From Bacteroidota bacterium (lineage in GTDB: Bacteria; Bacteroidota; Bacteroidia; Bacteroidales; WCHB1-69), in NCBI GenBank assembly GCA_023413895.1, contig JAEZOU010000076.1, forward strand, positions 1 through 58,864: a stretch of DNA of 58,864 bases, read 5' to 3'. Shown piece after piece: positions 9,178 to 19,710 of this stretch. Numbering within the stretch: position 1 is the first letter of the stretch; every line of letters begins with the position of its first letter. The position numbers and the translations under genes are program-made. The notes under the pieces are model-generated. The model had not been told where the DNA came from. It did no database searches and worked only from the letters and a program-made list of their open reading frames with translations.

Positions 9178-12100
9178 TTACTTCGTAAGGTGTACTTTGT
9201 AAGAAACTGCTGCATTATTAGATTCAATTCTAACTACATAAATTCCAGAAGCTACGTTCAATGAGATTACGGAAACGTTTTCTGTTACGCGACCTCTATA
9301 AACCAATTTACCATACGCATCGAAAATTGCTACTTGGTTAATTTCTACGTTATCGTTATTTACGATATAAACATTTTGGCTATATCCATAAACTTGAACA
9401 GCATAAAGTTCATTTTCAGTAATTCCGATAATTGTAGTATCTTCAATAACAGTATAGTCAGGAGTTCTGAACATCTTAATTTGAGACCACTCGCTAGAGA
9501 ATGTAGATGTACAATTTGCTTTTACTCTCCACATATAATCAGTACCTTTATCTAATCCTGTAAGATTATATTCATTAACTGCGATATTTGGAACTTCGGT
9601 GTAGTTAGCATCTGTTAATTTCTTGTATTGAACAGAATAAGATGGAGCACCTGTATTATTCCAATGTAAAGTTACAGAGGTTTCATCAAGGTTAGTGATA
9701 TAAGTGTTGTTTGGAGTAGTGCAATAAGAGATTACAAATGAAGCTGCAATAGTGTGATTTTCCATTACATTAGTAAATGTGAATGAAGAGATAGCACCCA
9801 TTGAGATTCCATCAACAACTACATTTTCGATTGAATAACCTGCATTTGCAGAAATTGTATATGTTCTATTGTCGCCGTAGTTAATTGTAGTTGTTCCAGC
9901 AGGTGTGATTGAACCATTAGCACCAGCGGTAGCTACGATATTATAAGTGTTTTGAGTCATTGTAGCAGCAAGTGTAACGTTAGCGGTTACAGCAGGAAGT
10001 GTAACAACAGCAACTCCTGCAGCATCAGTAGAGAAGGTTACATTAGCACCATTCAAAGTTACGGTAGCAATTGAGTATCCTGCATTTGGAGCAATAGTGA
10101 ATGAAGGGGTTGCACCATAAGCTACCACTTGAGTTCCAGGAGTGATTGATCCGTTTGCTGGAGCATTTACGGTTATAGTAAATTCGTTAGCAGCTACCAA
10201 TACATAAATTGTGTGATTAGCATGAACATTGTTGAATGTATAACTATTTACAGCACCTACAGAAGCACCATCAACAACAACATCTACAATGTGGTAACCT
10301 GTGGCTACAGAGATGTTATAAGTTTGGTTAGCTCCATAGTTCACAACAGTTGCACCAGCAGGAGTGATAGTACCATTACCACTGATAGAAGCATCGATTG
10401 TGTATTGCAATTGTGCGAAAGTTGCAGCAATTGAGTGATCTTCGGTAACATTGGTAAATGTGTAGCTTTCAATAGTTCCCATATTTACTCCGTCAACGGT
10501 TACACTTGCAATTGCATAACCTTCGTTAGCTTCGATTGCGAATGTTTGAGAAGCTCCACTTGCTACGGTAGAAGTACCTGGAGTAATTGTTCCGTTTGCA
10601 CCTGCATTTACAGTAATAGTGTATTCAACTTGGGTAAATAGAGCTTCGATAGTATGGTTATCTCTAATTTGTGTAAAGTTGTAAGAGGTGATAGCACCTT
10701 GAGAAACACCATCAACAACAACATCTGCAATTGAATAGCCAGAAGCAGCGACAATTGCATATTCTGCACTTGCATTATAGATATATTCCGCAACACCAGA
10801 AGGCGTAATTGTACCGCCATTTTGAGCAGAAGCTGAAATTGTGAAAGTAATTGGTTCGAAATATGCTACAATTTCGTAATCGCTAACAATATTTCTCAAT
10901 GTATCAGTATAAGCTACAAATGGATTAGTAACTATAACTTCTTCACCATTAATTGTAATAGAAGCGATATAGTTGCCTTCTGCAGGAGTTACAGTATAAA
11001 CATATTCGTAAGTAGGATCATAAACCACTGTTGTTTCAGTAGTAGGATTAATAGAACCTGAGCCATAAGCTGTAGTAGCAATTGTAAATTCATCTCTTAC
11101 TACGACGATCTCAACATATTGTTCTTCTTGGATATTTGAGAATTGGTAAGCAGTTATTGTACCCAAGAACTCGCCATTAATAGTAACACTTTCAAAACGA
11201 TAACCTGGAGCAGGTACAATAGTACTTAAGAAATCATCACCATAGTTAACATATTTCACGAATGTAGCAGGCGCCTCAACAGCACTGCCGTTAACAACTG
11301 CATTTCCACCAATTACAGAGTAGTGAATACCTACAGTATCAATGTCAACAATAGCTTCAATAGTTGTATTATCTTCAACACGTGCAATAGTGTAAGAGAA
11401 ATTTTGTCCATCCAAAACAACATCATCCATAATAGAAACACCATCAGCAAACATATCTGACAAGTGGAAGTGAGGTTGAATAGTTCCTGTAATAGTAGCA
11501 GGAGCAAATTCAGCTACTAATTGAGTTTCTGGAGCAATAGTACCTCTTACTTCTGTGCTATTCAAATATTCTGGAACAGCATTGCGGATAGAAGCAAGAA
11601 CTTGGAAACCAAATTCAACATCTACGTTTTGAGTTGTTATAACATTTTCGAAATCGTAGCTATTGATTACACCTTGGTTTTCGCCATTAATTGCAACATT
11701 TACAATATGATAATTTTCAGCTGCAGCAAGAGTTGTAGTTGTAGAAGTTCCGTAGTCAATCCAAGTATCGAATTGCGCAGGAGCGGTCAATGTTTCGCTT
11801 GCATCTACAGTACCTTTACCTGCAAGAATATTATAATGAATATTTATTGTATCTTTTCTGAATGTTGCCGTAACATAATTCTTGATTGCAGGAAGGTTCT
11901 CAATAGTATAAGAGTAAGTACCATCTCCATTATCTACAACATCAGCAGTAACATCTGTTGAATGATAAGGAACCATCAAACCTAATGCTAAACTATTGAA
12001 ATGATAATTTTCAGCTGGTTCAAAAGTTACAGTATGAGAATTACCCTCTGTAATAATATCTGTAGTAGCAGGTATAAATTCACCTGGAACTTCAGTATAA

Positions 12101-15100
12101 ATAGGATTATAATTTTCAACCACTTTAAGCACTTGGATTTCTTGTTTGAAATCTACATTAATTACGTGAGATTCAGTAACATTTTCTAATGTATAAGTCG
12201 TGTAATTAGAATAGCTTAAATCCTCACCTAACATTTGTGTTCCGTCAACAGAGATTGATTCTACATAATAAAGTGCATCAGGAGTAATTTCTAATGTTAA
12301 ATCTGTACCAGCATTTACTTCAACAACACCACTTGGTGTAACTGTACCATTAGCACCAGCATTAACAGTTACTTCAACAATAGGATAGATAGCAAAATTG
12401 TCAATAGAAAATCCTAAGTGGCCAGCGTTGCTTTGTGTGTGGAAACCGAAGTAATATACACCGTCTTGGGCAATTGTAATTCTATGTTGTTCAGTAACGA
12501 GATCAGCGGTAGCAGTTGTTTGAGAAGCAACCAAATTACTCATACCAGCAACAGTAGCCATTGTACCGTAATAAACGGAGAATTTTTCTTCCATAAGACT
12601 ATTTGCTTTGTAATCATAATATAAATTATAAGTACCTGCAGGCAAATAGATACAAGGAGAGATAATCCAATCGTTTGCGGTCATATTATCGTTAAACTCA
12701 TAAGTAATAGCATTATTAATATCCATTACTACACCATCATTATTTACGTCAATGTTATTCCAACCATCATTTACAATAACATTATCAAAGTTTTCAATGT
12801 AAGGAACGGTTTCTGGTTCGAGCATAATAACTGTAGAGGATACTTGATTATTACCAAGATTGTCATCATCATCACACTCAACCCAAGCTGTTACTACATT
12901 ATTACCTGTAGTGAATGTTGGAAGTTGTGTAAATACATAGTTGTCTGATTGCAAGAAAGCAAGTGGAGTATTTAAAGTTACAGTTTCGTGAATAGGAGTT
13001 TCTCCATTTATTTGATAGTAAGCTTCGAAAGTAGATATTGTTTGTTCAGCGCCTAAATTTGTCACTTGAATAGAGATAGGATCATTGATTTCACAAGCTT
13101 TTCTAATCTCTGCAATTGAATTAATCATTAAATCAGATGAACTTGGACAGAAATTGAAGCGAACATTACTACGTTTTGCTAGGGTTTCAGACGCACTATA
13201 ATTATTAAAAGGATTGGTATCGCTACGATATGCTAACGCTTTATTTCCTTGGCAACTACTTGTTCTAAAAGAATATGAGCTTCCATTATAGGATGATGAC
13301 AAGTCTTCAACAGCTAGAAGGAGGTTTCCACCCATATAAACAAATGGAACATCAAACGTAAAATTATTCCAACCTTGTACACAAACCAACGGACCTTGAT
13401 ATACTAATTGTAAATCTTCAGTAACCCAATCTGAAGAGTTAGCGAACACATCTTTAGAAGTATTAGCAAGATAGATTTTCACATCTGTTTTAGATGTATT
13501 TGAAGTAGAATATGCATATTCAAAAGAGATTGCAGTAATTTCTCCTGCCAAACCAATTTCATTAGCATCAAAAATTTGTTGTGAATAAGAATACTTATAA
13601 TAATTGTGTACAGGAATACCATTATGAGTATTGTTTGTTTCCTCACCAATTGCTACAACAACACTATTTTCGCAAGATGTTGTAAATGTAGTTCTTGTAC
13701 TCCAATCACTAGAAACTTCTTCTGTACAAACTGCTTGTACGTTTACTTCATATATAGTTTGAGGCAATAAGTTTGCAAGTGAAACGGCAGGTGTACCTGT
13801 TACTGTTACAACAATGCCTGTTCCTTGAGCGAAACCTTCTGGACCATATTCCACATTCCAAGTAGTTTCTTCACCCATTGAGCTCCAAGTCACATCTACT
13901 GAAGAAGCAGTAACATTTTCAACGGTGATATTTTCAGGTGTACTACAATTAATTACGGGTTCACCACCTGTCATATCCGGACAGATTGAAAACATTATAT
14001 TACTTCTATTATTAACTTTATAAGAATATCCTGATGCTGTTTGTGGTGAAGTATAAGAAACACTACTTTGGCTATCTGAATAGTGATAGATAGCTTTATT
14101 TTCTGAAGTTTGGCTTACTGCAAAAGAAGAAGATGAATATCCTGACATACCTTCATAGTATGCAAGCACTAAATTACTTGTTCCATCATATAGGAATGGT
14201 TCAGACAATGTCAAGGTATTCCAACCTTGCACAAAATAGACATTACCACTAATATATGCAACTTGAGTAAGTTCTGAAGGAGAAATATAATCTCTATTCG
14301 TATTAAATGCTGATTTTGAAGTATTTCCCATCCAAATTCTTATATTACCTGTTTGAGAAGCTGATGGTACTTGGTTGCAATAGACTTTAATCTCAGAAAT
14401 CATACCACCTTCTGGTGCGTTAATTTCTGCAGCATCATAAATTTGTTGAGAATAGGAATAACCATAATAACCATAGAATGGCAAATATGCATTTCCTGTG
14501 AAACCAGATCCAACTGAAACATCTCTTCCACCTTGGCAAGGTGTAGTAAATGTAATAACTTCTGAATAATCGCTTTCGCTAGCAGCTTCACAAATAGTTT
14601 TAACCTTCACAGAATAGGTAGTGGAAGCAGATAAATTGTTAAGTGTTGCTGTTGTAGTAGCATCAAGAGTTACTAATGACCAATCATTTTCAGCCTCTGT
14701 TTTGTAAGCAACCACATAACCTGATACCTCTTCGATAGCATCCCAATTGATGATTGCAGTAGCATCGTTTACAACTGTAGCTTCAACGTTACTTGGGAAG
14801 AAACAAGGAGATGTTGTTCCAATTACGATATCGTCAATGTGAATTTGGTTATATGATGGATAGCCAGTTGGACGATCTGCGAAGAATACGATATGACCAT
14901 TTTCACCTTCATATTCACTAAAACTTACTGAGAATTGCTCATAATTTGTATTTGATGTTGAAATTTCAGCAATAGGGGTGAATGTATTTTCAAAATTTGC
15001 AAGATCTGTACAGATTCCGATTACAGCTTTAGCTTCGTAATATGAGTTATTAGCATACGCTTTCATCCATCCTGAGATATTCAATTCGCTAATATCTTCG

Positions 15101-18100
15101 ATATTGAAAAGAGGCATTGCTACATATTGGTAGCCATAATTTGGTGAGTTTTGGTCATAAGATCCACAATAGTTATATAATCTCAAAGATTGTGAACCAG
15201 AATGTGCGTATCCTGAACCTGGGTAAACACTTGGATAATAGGTTGTATAATATCCTTGAATATATCTTGTCCAACAATTAGGAACAGCTGAATTATAATA
15301 AGAAGTTTCAGTAACAACGTCTTCAAAATCTTCAGAGTAAGGAATTTCAAATAATGCGCATTGCGTTGTTACGGCAATCTCTTCAGAATATTCACCAATA
15401 ATATCTCCGCTACACACATTAGCAACGCGAACAATATAATCTGTTTGTGGTTGCAAACCTGTAATAGTAGTTGTATTACCCTCTACAGAAATGGTTTCCC
15501 AATTTTCAGAATTTTGAATACGATATTGCACTTGACAATCAGCACCACCATTATTTGTCCAAGACAAATCAAAACTATTTGTTAAGATATTTGAAATAGC
15601 AAGTTCAACAGGAATAAATGGACAAGCATTAATTTTTACATTATCAATTGTAAAAGTACTTCCATCTTCATTTACAAACATAAATGAAATTGAGCGACCT
15701 GCATAAACGGCTGGAATTTCCAAATAAACCTTTGCATCTGCAGAGGTACCTTGATAGAATGGAACAAAGTCGTTAATATTTTCTCCTGTTTGAGAAATCA
15801 TAACTTTATAATTTCCGTATGTTCCAACTTCGAAAGTAATATAATATGTATTATCTGATGGAATATTAATAAATGGTGTCATCAACCAATCGCCAATAGT
15901 TGTTGTACGAGCATATGAATAATTGAAAGTAAAATTATCTGTTTTCCAACATTCAGGTTGACTATAAGTTTCGAAAACTTCTGTGAAAGGTAAATCAATA
16001 GCACTACAACCAGAGGTAAAGTCATATTCTACCCAATTACTTTGATTTTCTGCATCACAAATTGCCTTAATACGTACATTGTAATTTGCATTGCTTTCTA
16101 GATTACTAATAACTGCTGCTGGTGCAGAAACTGTGAAAGAAGACCAAGCATCTTCGTCATCATTGTCCAATTTAAATTCAACAATCCAAGATGTTTCATT
16201 TCCACCTGCAATCCAAGTTAACAATGTTGAGTTTTGTGTGTTGTTACTTGCGATTTCAGAAATTTCGTTACAGATACTTGCTGTAGTGAAATTCAATTCA
16301 AGAGGTTCACTCAAATCGTTAGTTCCGCAATTTGCAATAACGCGTACAATATATGATGTTTGTTGTGTTAAACCTTCAATAGTATAGGAAGTTGCATTTT
16401 CAACATTTGCAACAGTCCAATTAGCAGCCTCTTCAGTTTTATATTCTACAATGAAAGAGGTTTGGGTATCGTTAGCTGGAGTCCAAGTGATTTCTGCACT
16501 AATAGGAGTAATTTCGCTTACTTCAAGGTTTTCAACCATTGGACAAGACTCTGTATCACTACAACCCATTAAATCCATATTCAGTTTCAAGTTTGGCAAA
16601 TAAGAATACAATGTACCTGTAGTATTTTCACCTGGATCGTAATTATCTGCTCTTGTGTACCAAACAGAACCTTCTGAATATGTACTATTTACAGCCTTTG
16701 AGCATCCTCCTTGTAGTGTACAACCTGTAGCTTTTGTCAAAACTAATAATTTTTTTCCTTCAGCAACTGTGAACTCTTCATCAATTGGAAATACAATCTG
16801 TCCACCTTGAGTATAATCAGGTTGTCCTTCATAAATTTTAGTAGCACCAGTTTTATAGGTAGAGAAAGTTGTAGTTTGAGAAAGGGTGAAATTTTCAGAA
16901 ACCTCTTTTACCCAAACTGTTAAACCAGCATTTGCACTACTATTAGCATAGGTCATCTCAATTGCAATAGAATTGATTCGACCATGCTCAGGCATAGAAT
17001 ATAAGTTTGCTGAATAGAACCAACCCCAAGAACCGCCTAAAAGATATTGTTGTTGAACGGTACCAGAACCAATAGTAACATCTGTAGGTACTAAATCTTG
17101 AGTTAAACAAGCAATGCTGAAAGTTCCATTAATCCAAACACTACCTTCGTCATTGCAATTAGATTTTACTCTAACATCATAATTGCTATTACCTTGAAGG
17201 TTATTCAAAGTAACTGTATTGGTAGTTGCATTGACTGTATACCATTCACTATGGTTTGCTAACTTATATTGTAAAGTCCAACTATCTTGACCTTCTGGAG
17301 CGGTCCAAGTGATCGTCGCAGAAGCTTCATCAGTAGTTACAACCAAATCGGTGGGTTGCAAACATGATGGAACTGCAAATGTAATATTATCAATTGCAGC
17401 TGGAGATTGGTTTCCATTTCCAGTATTATTTTTCCAGGTGAATTGAACACGAACCTCACCTGCAAATTCAACAGGAATACCATAATTAAATTGACTCCAT
17501 TCATTAACCCCTTTCAAAGTAGCGATATTAGTAGTTACTCCTTCTTTAATAAGGTCAACTTGCAAATAGTCACTACTTTCTCCGTTTACTCTATATTCGA
17601 AAGAGAATTCTGCACCTGTTGAAGGAATTGTTACATCACGATAAACAGACACATTTGTAGCAGAGTTAACATCATATTTATTAGTCACTCCGTTAGAAGA
17701 AGAGATAAACAACTTATCGTTATTAAAACCTTCTGCCTTACCTACACACCATCTATTTAAGTATGTGTCATTATTGATAGTCCAAGCATAAGTTTCCAAT
17801 TTATTACTTGCAAAAGTAACGTTAAAAGGAACAGTTGCAGGGTCTGTTAAGATAATATCATAACCACCACGTGGTAAAAGTTCAATATTATCGTTATAGC
17901 GAATCACATAACCTGTTACATTTGCGTTAGCACCATTCGTAACAGATAGATTTGAAATAGCGCCCCAAGTATTATATACAGAGAAAGTACCTGTTGCGCC
18001 CTCTTGTGTGATGGTAGCGCCTTTTGTAGCAGAAGTAGTTCCGAAAGTACAATTTTGAGTAAAGGTAATTCCTTGTACAGTTACCAACTTTCCTTCATAT

Positions 18101-19275
18101 TCTGCATAATTTTCTGCAAGTTGAGCAAGTGTAACCACAATAGGTTCTACTGGAGTTCCTGCAACACCTTCTGCCATTGCAATTTGTGATACAGGCTTCA
18201 TCTCTATTAAATTTCTATATACCGAATATGTTCCGTAAACTCCACCAGAGATAACATCGCCAGAGTTGTATGTTTTACCCATGGTTCCGTAGATGTACAA
18301 AGCACCCGTTGCATCTTGGATAAAGGTGTGATATCTGTTAGAATATTGACCTACAACTGTAACATCACCTGTAATTTTGTAGATTGCATTTTCGTCAGAA
18401 GAAGCAGCACCAGCTGCTTTGAAAGCAGCAATATTAGCTACTTCGATAGGAAGATTAATGGTATATGTAATTGAAGTAACAGCACTTACATCTTCGCCAT
18501 TTACAGCAATTGCTTTTAAAGTTGTGGTTGCATTGATAGCAATAGGAGATTCATACAAAGTAGAAGTAGAAGTTGGGGTAGTTCCATCCAAAGTGTAATA
18601 GATGGCCGCACCTTCTGTAGCAGAAGTTAGAGTAACATTTTGAGCTGCATAGTAAGTACCAACAGGAATATTAGCTACAGGTGCTTCTACAGCTACAGCG
18701 CCAACTGTTTGCAATTTATAAAGTTGGCAAGGAGTTTGTCCATTATTTCCGTAAGTTGCAAAACGAGGATTTTGTCTATTCCATTGTATGTTTCTTGTTG
18801 CATCAGCAGCATTAACAATTCGCAATGTACTACCTTCAAAATGGATATTCCACTTGAAGTTATTTGAACTTGCAGATGCACCACCTTTTAGAGAATTTCC
18901 AGAAGTCCAACCGAAATATTTTCCAGCAGTAGTAGCAATCGTATAAGTACCACTGGTAGTTTTGGCAATAGTTAGTTGGTAACCATCTGTTGTAGCATTA
19001 GAAGCAATGGTAGTTCCATCTAAATAATCATCAATAACCGTACCTAAACCATAGATTGTACTTGATGTTGAAAAGCCAGAAAATGCGACTGTTCCAGCTT
19101 CTGCGTTAGAAATTAACAAATAGGTTCCAGACCAATCATCTTGGTTTTCTGTCACCAATTGGTACGACTGCGTTTGAGCTACGAGCGTACCCATTGCCAT
19201 GAAAGCAATAGCTAACATAGCAATAAATCCTTTCACTTGTTGCAAAAAGGATTTCAATTCATAGAGTTTTTTCAT
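9178..19275 (-). CDS. giant T9SS-secreted multidomain surface protein (3365 aa)
   Basis: Signal peptide 1-34 (cleavage after VAQ). Then roughly: a beta domain 36-195; a chitobiase C-terminal-like domain 205-275 (YYTLDGTTPTSTS); an OB-like region 280-480; a lectin-like segment 490-635; six fibronectin III domains starting near 636, 910, 1000, 1215, 1488 and 1775, alternating with cleaved-adhesin/MAM-like domains and two copies of a SYSQQI(Y/F)DA(A/N)EI domain; a CARDB-like part near 2045; 11 InlB-B-type repeats 2298-3182; a seventh fibronectin domain; and a type A T9SS sorting domain 3275-3365 ending in SGIYVVRIE and a basic SYKVHLTK tail. No enzyme motif is visible, so adhesion is the likely role (inference). 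It has its own promoter and terminator. Confidence 0.93.
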   Translation of the reverse strand: MKKLYELKSFLQQVKGFIAMLAIAFMAMGTLVAQTQSYQLVTENQDDWSGTYLLISNAEAGTVAFSGFSTSSTIYGLGTVIDDYLDGTTIASNATTDGYQLTIAKTTSGTYTIATTAGKYFGWTSGNSLKGGASASSNNFKWNIHFEGSTLRIVNAADATRNIQWNRQNPRFATYGNNGQTPCQLYKLQTVGAVAVEAPVANIPVGTYYAAQNVTLTSATEGAAIYYTLDGTTPTSTSTLYESPIAINATTTLKAIAVNGEDVSAVTSITYTINLPIEVANIAAFKAAGAASSDENAIYKITGDVTVVGQYSNRYHTFIQDATGALYIYGTMGKTYNSGDVISGGVYGTYSVYRNLIEMKPVSQIAMAEGVAGTPVEPIVVTLAQLAENYAEYEGKLVTVQGITFTQNCTFGTTSATKGATITQEGATGTFSVYNTWGAISNLSVTNGANANVTGYVIRYNDNIELLPRGGYDIILTDPATVPFNVTFASNKLETYAWTINNDTYLNRWCVGKAEGFNNDKLFISSSNGVTNKYDVNSATNVSVYRDVTIPSTGAEFSFEYRVNGESSDYLQVDLIKEGVTTNIATLKGVNEWSQFNYGIPVEFAGEVRVQFTWKNNTGNGNQSPAAIDNITFAVPSCLQPTDLVVTTDEASATITWTAPEGQDSWTLQYKLANHSEWYTVNATTNTVTLNNLQGNSNYDVRVKSNCNDEGSVWINGTFSIACLTQDLVPTDVTIGSGTVQQQYLLGGSWGWFYSANLYSMPEHGRINSIAIEMTYANSSANAGLTVWVKEVSENFTLSQTTTFSTYKTGATKIYEGQPDYTQGGQIVFPIDEEFTVAEGKKLLVLTKATGCTLQGGCSKAVNSTYSEGSVWYTRADNYDPGENTTGTLYSYLPNLKLNMDLMGCSDTESCPMVENLEVSEITPISAEITWTPANDTQTSFIVEYKTEEAANWTVANVENATSYTIEGLTQQTSYIVRVIANCGTNDLSEPLELNFTTASICNEISEIASNNTQNSTLLTWIAGGNETSWIVEFKLDNDDEDAWSSFTVSAPAAVISNLESNANYNVRIKAICDAENQSNWVEYDFTSGCSAIDLPFTEVFETYSQPECWKTDNFTFNYSYARTTTIGDWLMTPFINIPSDNTYYITFEVGTYGNYKVMISQTGENINDFVPFYQGTSADAKVYLEIPAVYAGRSISFMFVNEDGSTFTIDNVKINACPFIPVELAISNILTNSFDLSWTNNGGADCQVQYRIQNSENWETISVEGNTTTITGLQPQTDYIVRVANVCSGDIIGEYSEEIAVTTQCALFEIPYSEDFEDVVTETSYYNSAVPNCWTRYIQGYYTTYYPSVYPGSGYAHSGSQSLRLYNYCGSYDQNSPNYGYQYVAMPLFNIEDISELNISGWMKAYANNSYYEAKAVIGICTDLANFENTFTPIAEISTSNTNYEQFSVSFSEYEGENGHIVFFADRPTGYPSYNQIHIDDIVIGTTSPCFFPSNVEATVVNDATAIINWDAIEEVSGYVVAYKTEAENDWSLVTLDATTTATLNNLSASTTYSVKVKTICEAASESDYSEVITFTTPCQGGRDVSVGSGFTGNAYLPFYGYYGYSYSQQIYDAAEINAPEGGMISEIKVYCNQVPSASQTGNIRIWMGNTSKSAFNTNRDYISPSELTQVAYISGNVYFVQGWNTLTLSEPFLYDGTSNLVLAYYEGMSGYSSSSFAVSQTSENKAIYHYSDSQSSVSYTSPQTASGYSYKVNNRSNIMFSICPDMTGGEPVINCSTPENITVENVTASSVDVTWSSMGEETTWNVEYGPEGFAQGTGIVVTVTGTPAVSLANLLPQTIYEVNVQAVCTEEVSSDWSTRTTFTTSCENSVVVAIGEETNNTHNGIPVHNYYKYSYSQQIFDANEIGLAGEITAISFEYAYSTSNTSKTDVKIYLANTSKDVFANSSDWVTEDLQLVYQGPLVCVQGWNNFTFDVPFVYMGGNLLLAVEDLSSSYNGSSYSFRTSSCQGNKALAYRSDTNPFNNYSASETLAKRSNVRFNFCPSSSDLMINSIAEIRKACEINDPISIQVTNLGAEQTISTFEAYYQINGETPIHETVTLNTPLAFLQSDNYVFTQLPTFTTGNNVVTAWVECDDDDNLGNNQVSSTVIMLEPETVPYIENFDNVIVNDGWNNIDVNNDGVVMDINNAITYEFNDNMTANDWIISPCIYLPAGTYNLYYDYKANSLMEEKFSVYYGTMATVAGMSNLVASQTTATADLVTEQHRITIAQDGVYYFGFHTQSNAGHLGFSIDNFAIYPIVEVTVNAGANGTVTPSGVVEVNAGTDLTLEITPDALYYVESISVDGTQMLGEDLSYSNYTTYTLENVTESHVINVDFKQEIQVLKVVENYNPIYTEVPGEFIPATTDIITEGNSHTVTFEPAENYHFNSLALGLMVPYHSTDVTADVVDNGDGTYSYTIENLPAIKNYVTATFRKDTINIHYNILAGKGTVDASETLTAPAQFDTWIDYGTSTTTTLAAAENYHIVNVAINGENQGVINSYDFENVITTQNVDVEFGFQVLASIRNAVPEYLNSTEVRGTIAPETQLVAEFAPATITGTIQPHFHLSDMFADGVSIMDDVVLDGQNFSYTIARVEDNTTIEAIVDIDTVGIHYSVIGGNAVVNGSAVEAPATFVKYVNYGDDFLSTIVPAPGYRFESVTINGEFLGTITAYQFSNIQEEQYVEIVVVRDEFTIATTAYGSGSINPTTETTVVYDPTYEYVYTVTPAEGNYIASITINGEEVIVTNPFVAYTDTLRNIVSDYEIVAYFEPITFTISASAQNGGTITPSGVAEYIYNASAEYAIVAASGYSIADVVVDGVSQGAITSYNFTQIRDNHTIEALFTQVEYTITVNAGANGTITPGTSTVASGASQTFAIEANEGYAIASVTVDGVNMGTIESYTFTNVTEDHSIAATFAQLQYTIDASISGNGTITPAGATVVNYGANQTYNISVATGYHIVDVVVDGASVGAVNSYTFNNVHANHTIYVLVAANEFTITVNAPANGSITPGTQVVAYGATPSFTIAPNAGYSIATVTLNGANVTFSTDAAGVAVVTLPAVTANVTLAATMTQNTYNIVATAGANGSITPAGTTTINYGDNRTYTISANAGYSIENVVVDGISMGAISSFTFTNVMENHTIAASFVISYCTTPNNTYITNLDETSVTLHWNNTGAPSYSVQYKKLTDANYTEVPNIAVNEYNLTGLDKGTDYMWRVKANCTSTFSSEWSQIKMFRTPDYTVIEDTTIIGITENELYAVQVYGYSQNVYIVNNDNVEINQVAIFDAYGKLVYRGRVTENVSVISLNVASGIYVVRIESNNAAVSYKVHLTK
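9733..12390 (-). repeat. coding repeat array: 11 InlB-B-like units, last five near-uniform
   Basis: Units of about 72-95 codons follow the pattern NG(S/T)ITP-G ... YG ... GY-I--V-VDG---G-I-SYTF-NV--(N/D)HTI-A-F. The five nearest the C-terminus (about 9733-10850) are strongly alike; the earlier six are diverged, including two (ending in RNAVPEYL- and NYNPIYTEVPG-type segments) that have lost most of the consensus. This is a coding tandem array, not CRISPR. Confidence 0.85.
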
Positions 19276-19344
19276 AACTTATTTTTTTGATTTATAATTG
19301 ATTGTATTTAATTTTTTCATTTTTTACATCATACGAAAGAAGTA

Positions 19345-19353
19345 GCAAAGATA
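19345..19353 (-). promoter_or_regulatory. -7 box of the giant surface protein gene
   Basis: TATCTTTGC on the minus strand, about 70 bases before the ATG at 19275, giving a leader of about 65 nt. I see no TTG at the usual -33 spacing. The rest of the 19276-19607 intergenic stretch is very AT-rich and shows no gene. Confidence 0.55.
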
Positions 19354-19607
19354 GATATTTTTTTTTACATTCTGCTGCTAATCCTTATAATATAGAAACA
19401 TTTTATATAGCACAAAAAATAATGTTTTTACCTAGACAAATTTATTAATAATATTAAATTTCAACATTATAATTTAGAAATACTGCATTACAAAATATTG
19501 TAAAACACAAAAACACAACCACCTACAAACAAAAACATCATTGTTTATATGTTAATATTTTTACTAATTTATCTAAACAAAATCGTAATTATATAGATTA
19601 TTTTTTC

Positions 19608-19616
19608 TACTTTTGC
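19608..19616 (+). promoter_or_regulatory. -7 box driving the candidate small RNA
   Basis: TACTTTTGC is a perfect TAnnTTTGC match, pointing away from the giant gene into a 90-base hairpin locus with no protein gene. No clear -33 TTG is seen, so strength is uncertain. Confidence 0.5.
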
Positions 19617-19620
19617 GCTT

Positions 19621-19710
19621 ATGATAACCAGGGAGTCCTTCCTAACACACGACAATCTTCCTACCTAAAATATGACAATACTCACTTGTAATCTCTGGTT
19701 ATCATTTTTG
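19621..19710 (+). ncRNA. candidate small RNA with a 14-bp closing stem and repeated pyrimidine motifs
   Basis: ATGATAACCAGGGA (19621-19634) pairs with TCTCTGGTTATCAT (19692-19705), 14 pairs including one G-U, followed by TTTTT: terminator-like on the plus strand only. A perfect -7 box lies 5 bases upstream. The 57-nt loop contains CTTCCTA...GACAAT twice (from about 19638 and 19658). No open frame is present. The 3' end overlaps the last codons of dprA in antisense. It belongs to no RNA family that I recognise; it could instead be a plus-strand terminator with unusual loop or a mobile-repeat relic. Confidence 0.45.

Noticed and set aside
9720..12400. Regularly spaced similar DNA blocks that could suggest a CRISPR array
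   Set aside because: Units are 215-285 bp, imperfect and in one open frame; they encode InlB-B-like domains.
19621..19705. The hairpin as a simple dprA terminator
   Set aside because: On the dprA strand no T-run follows; the T-run and the -7 box are both on the opposite strand.
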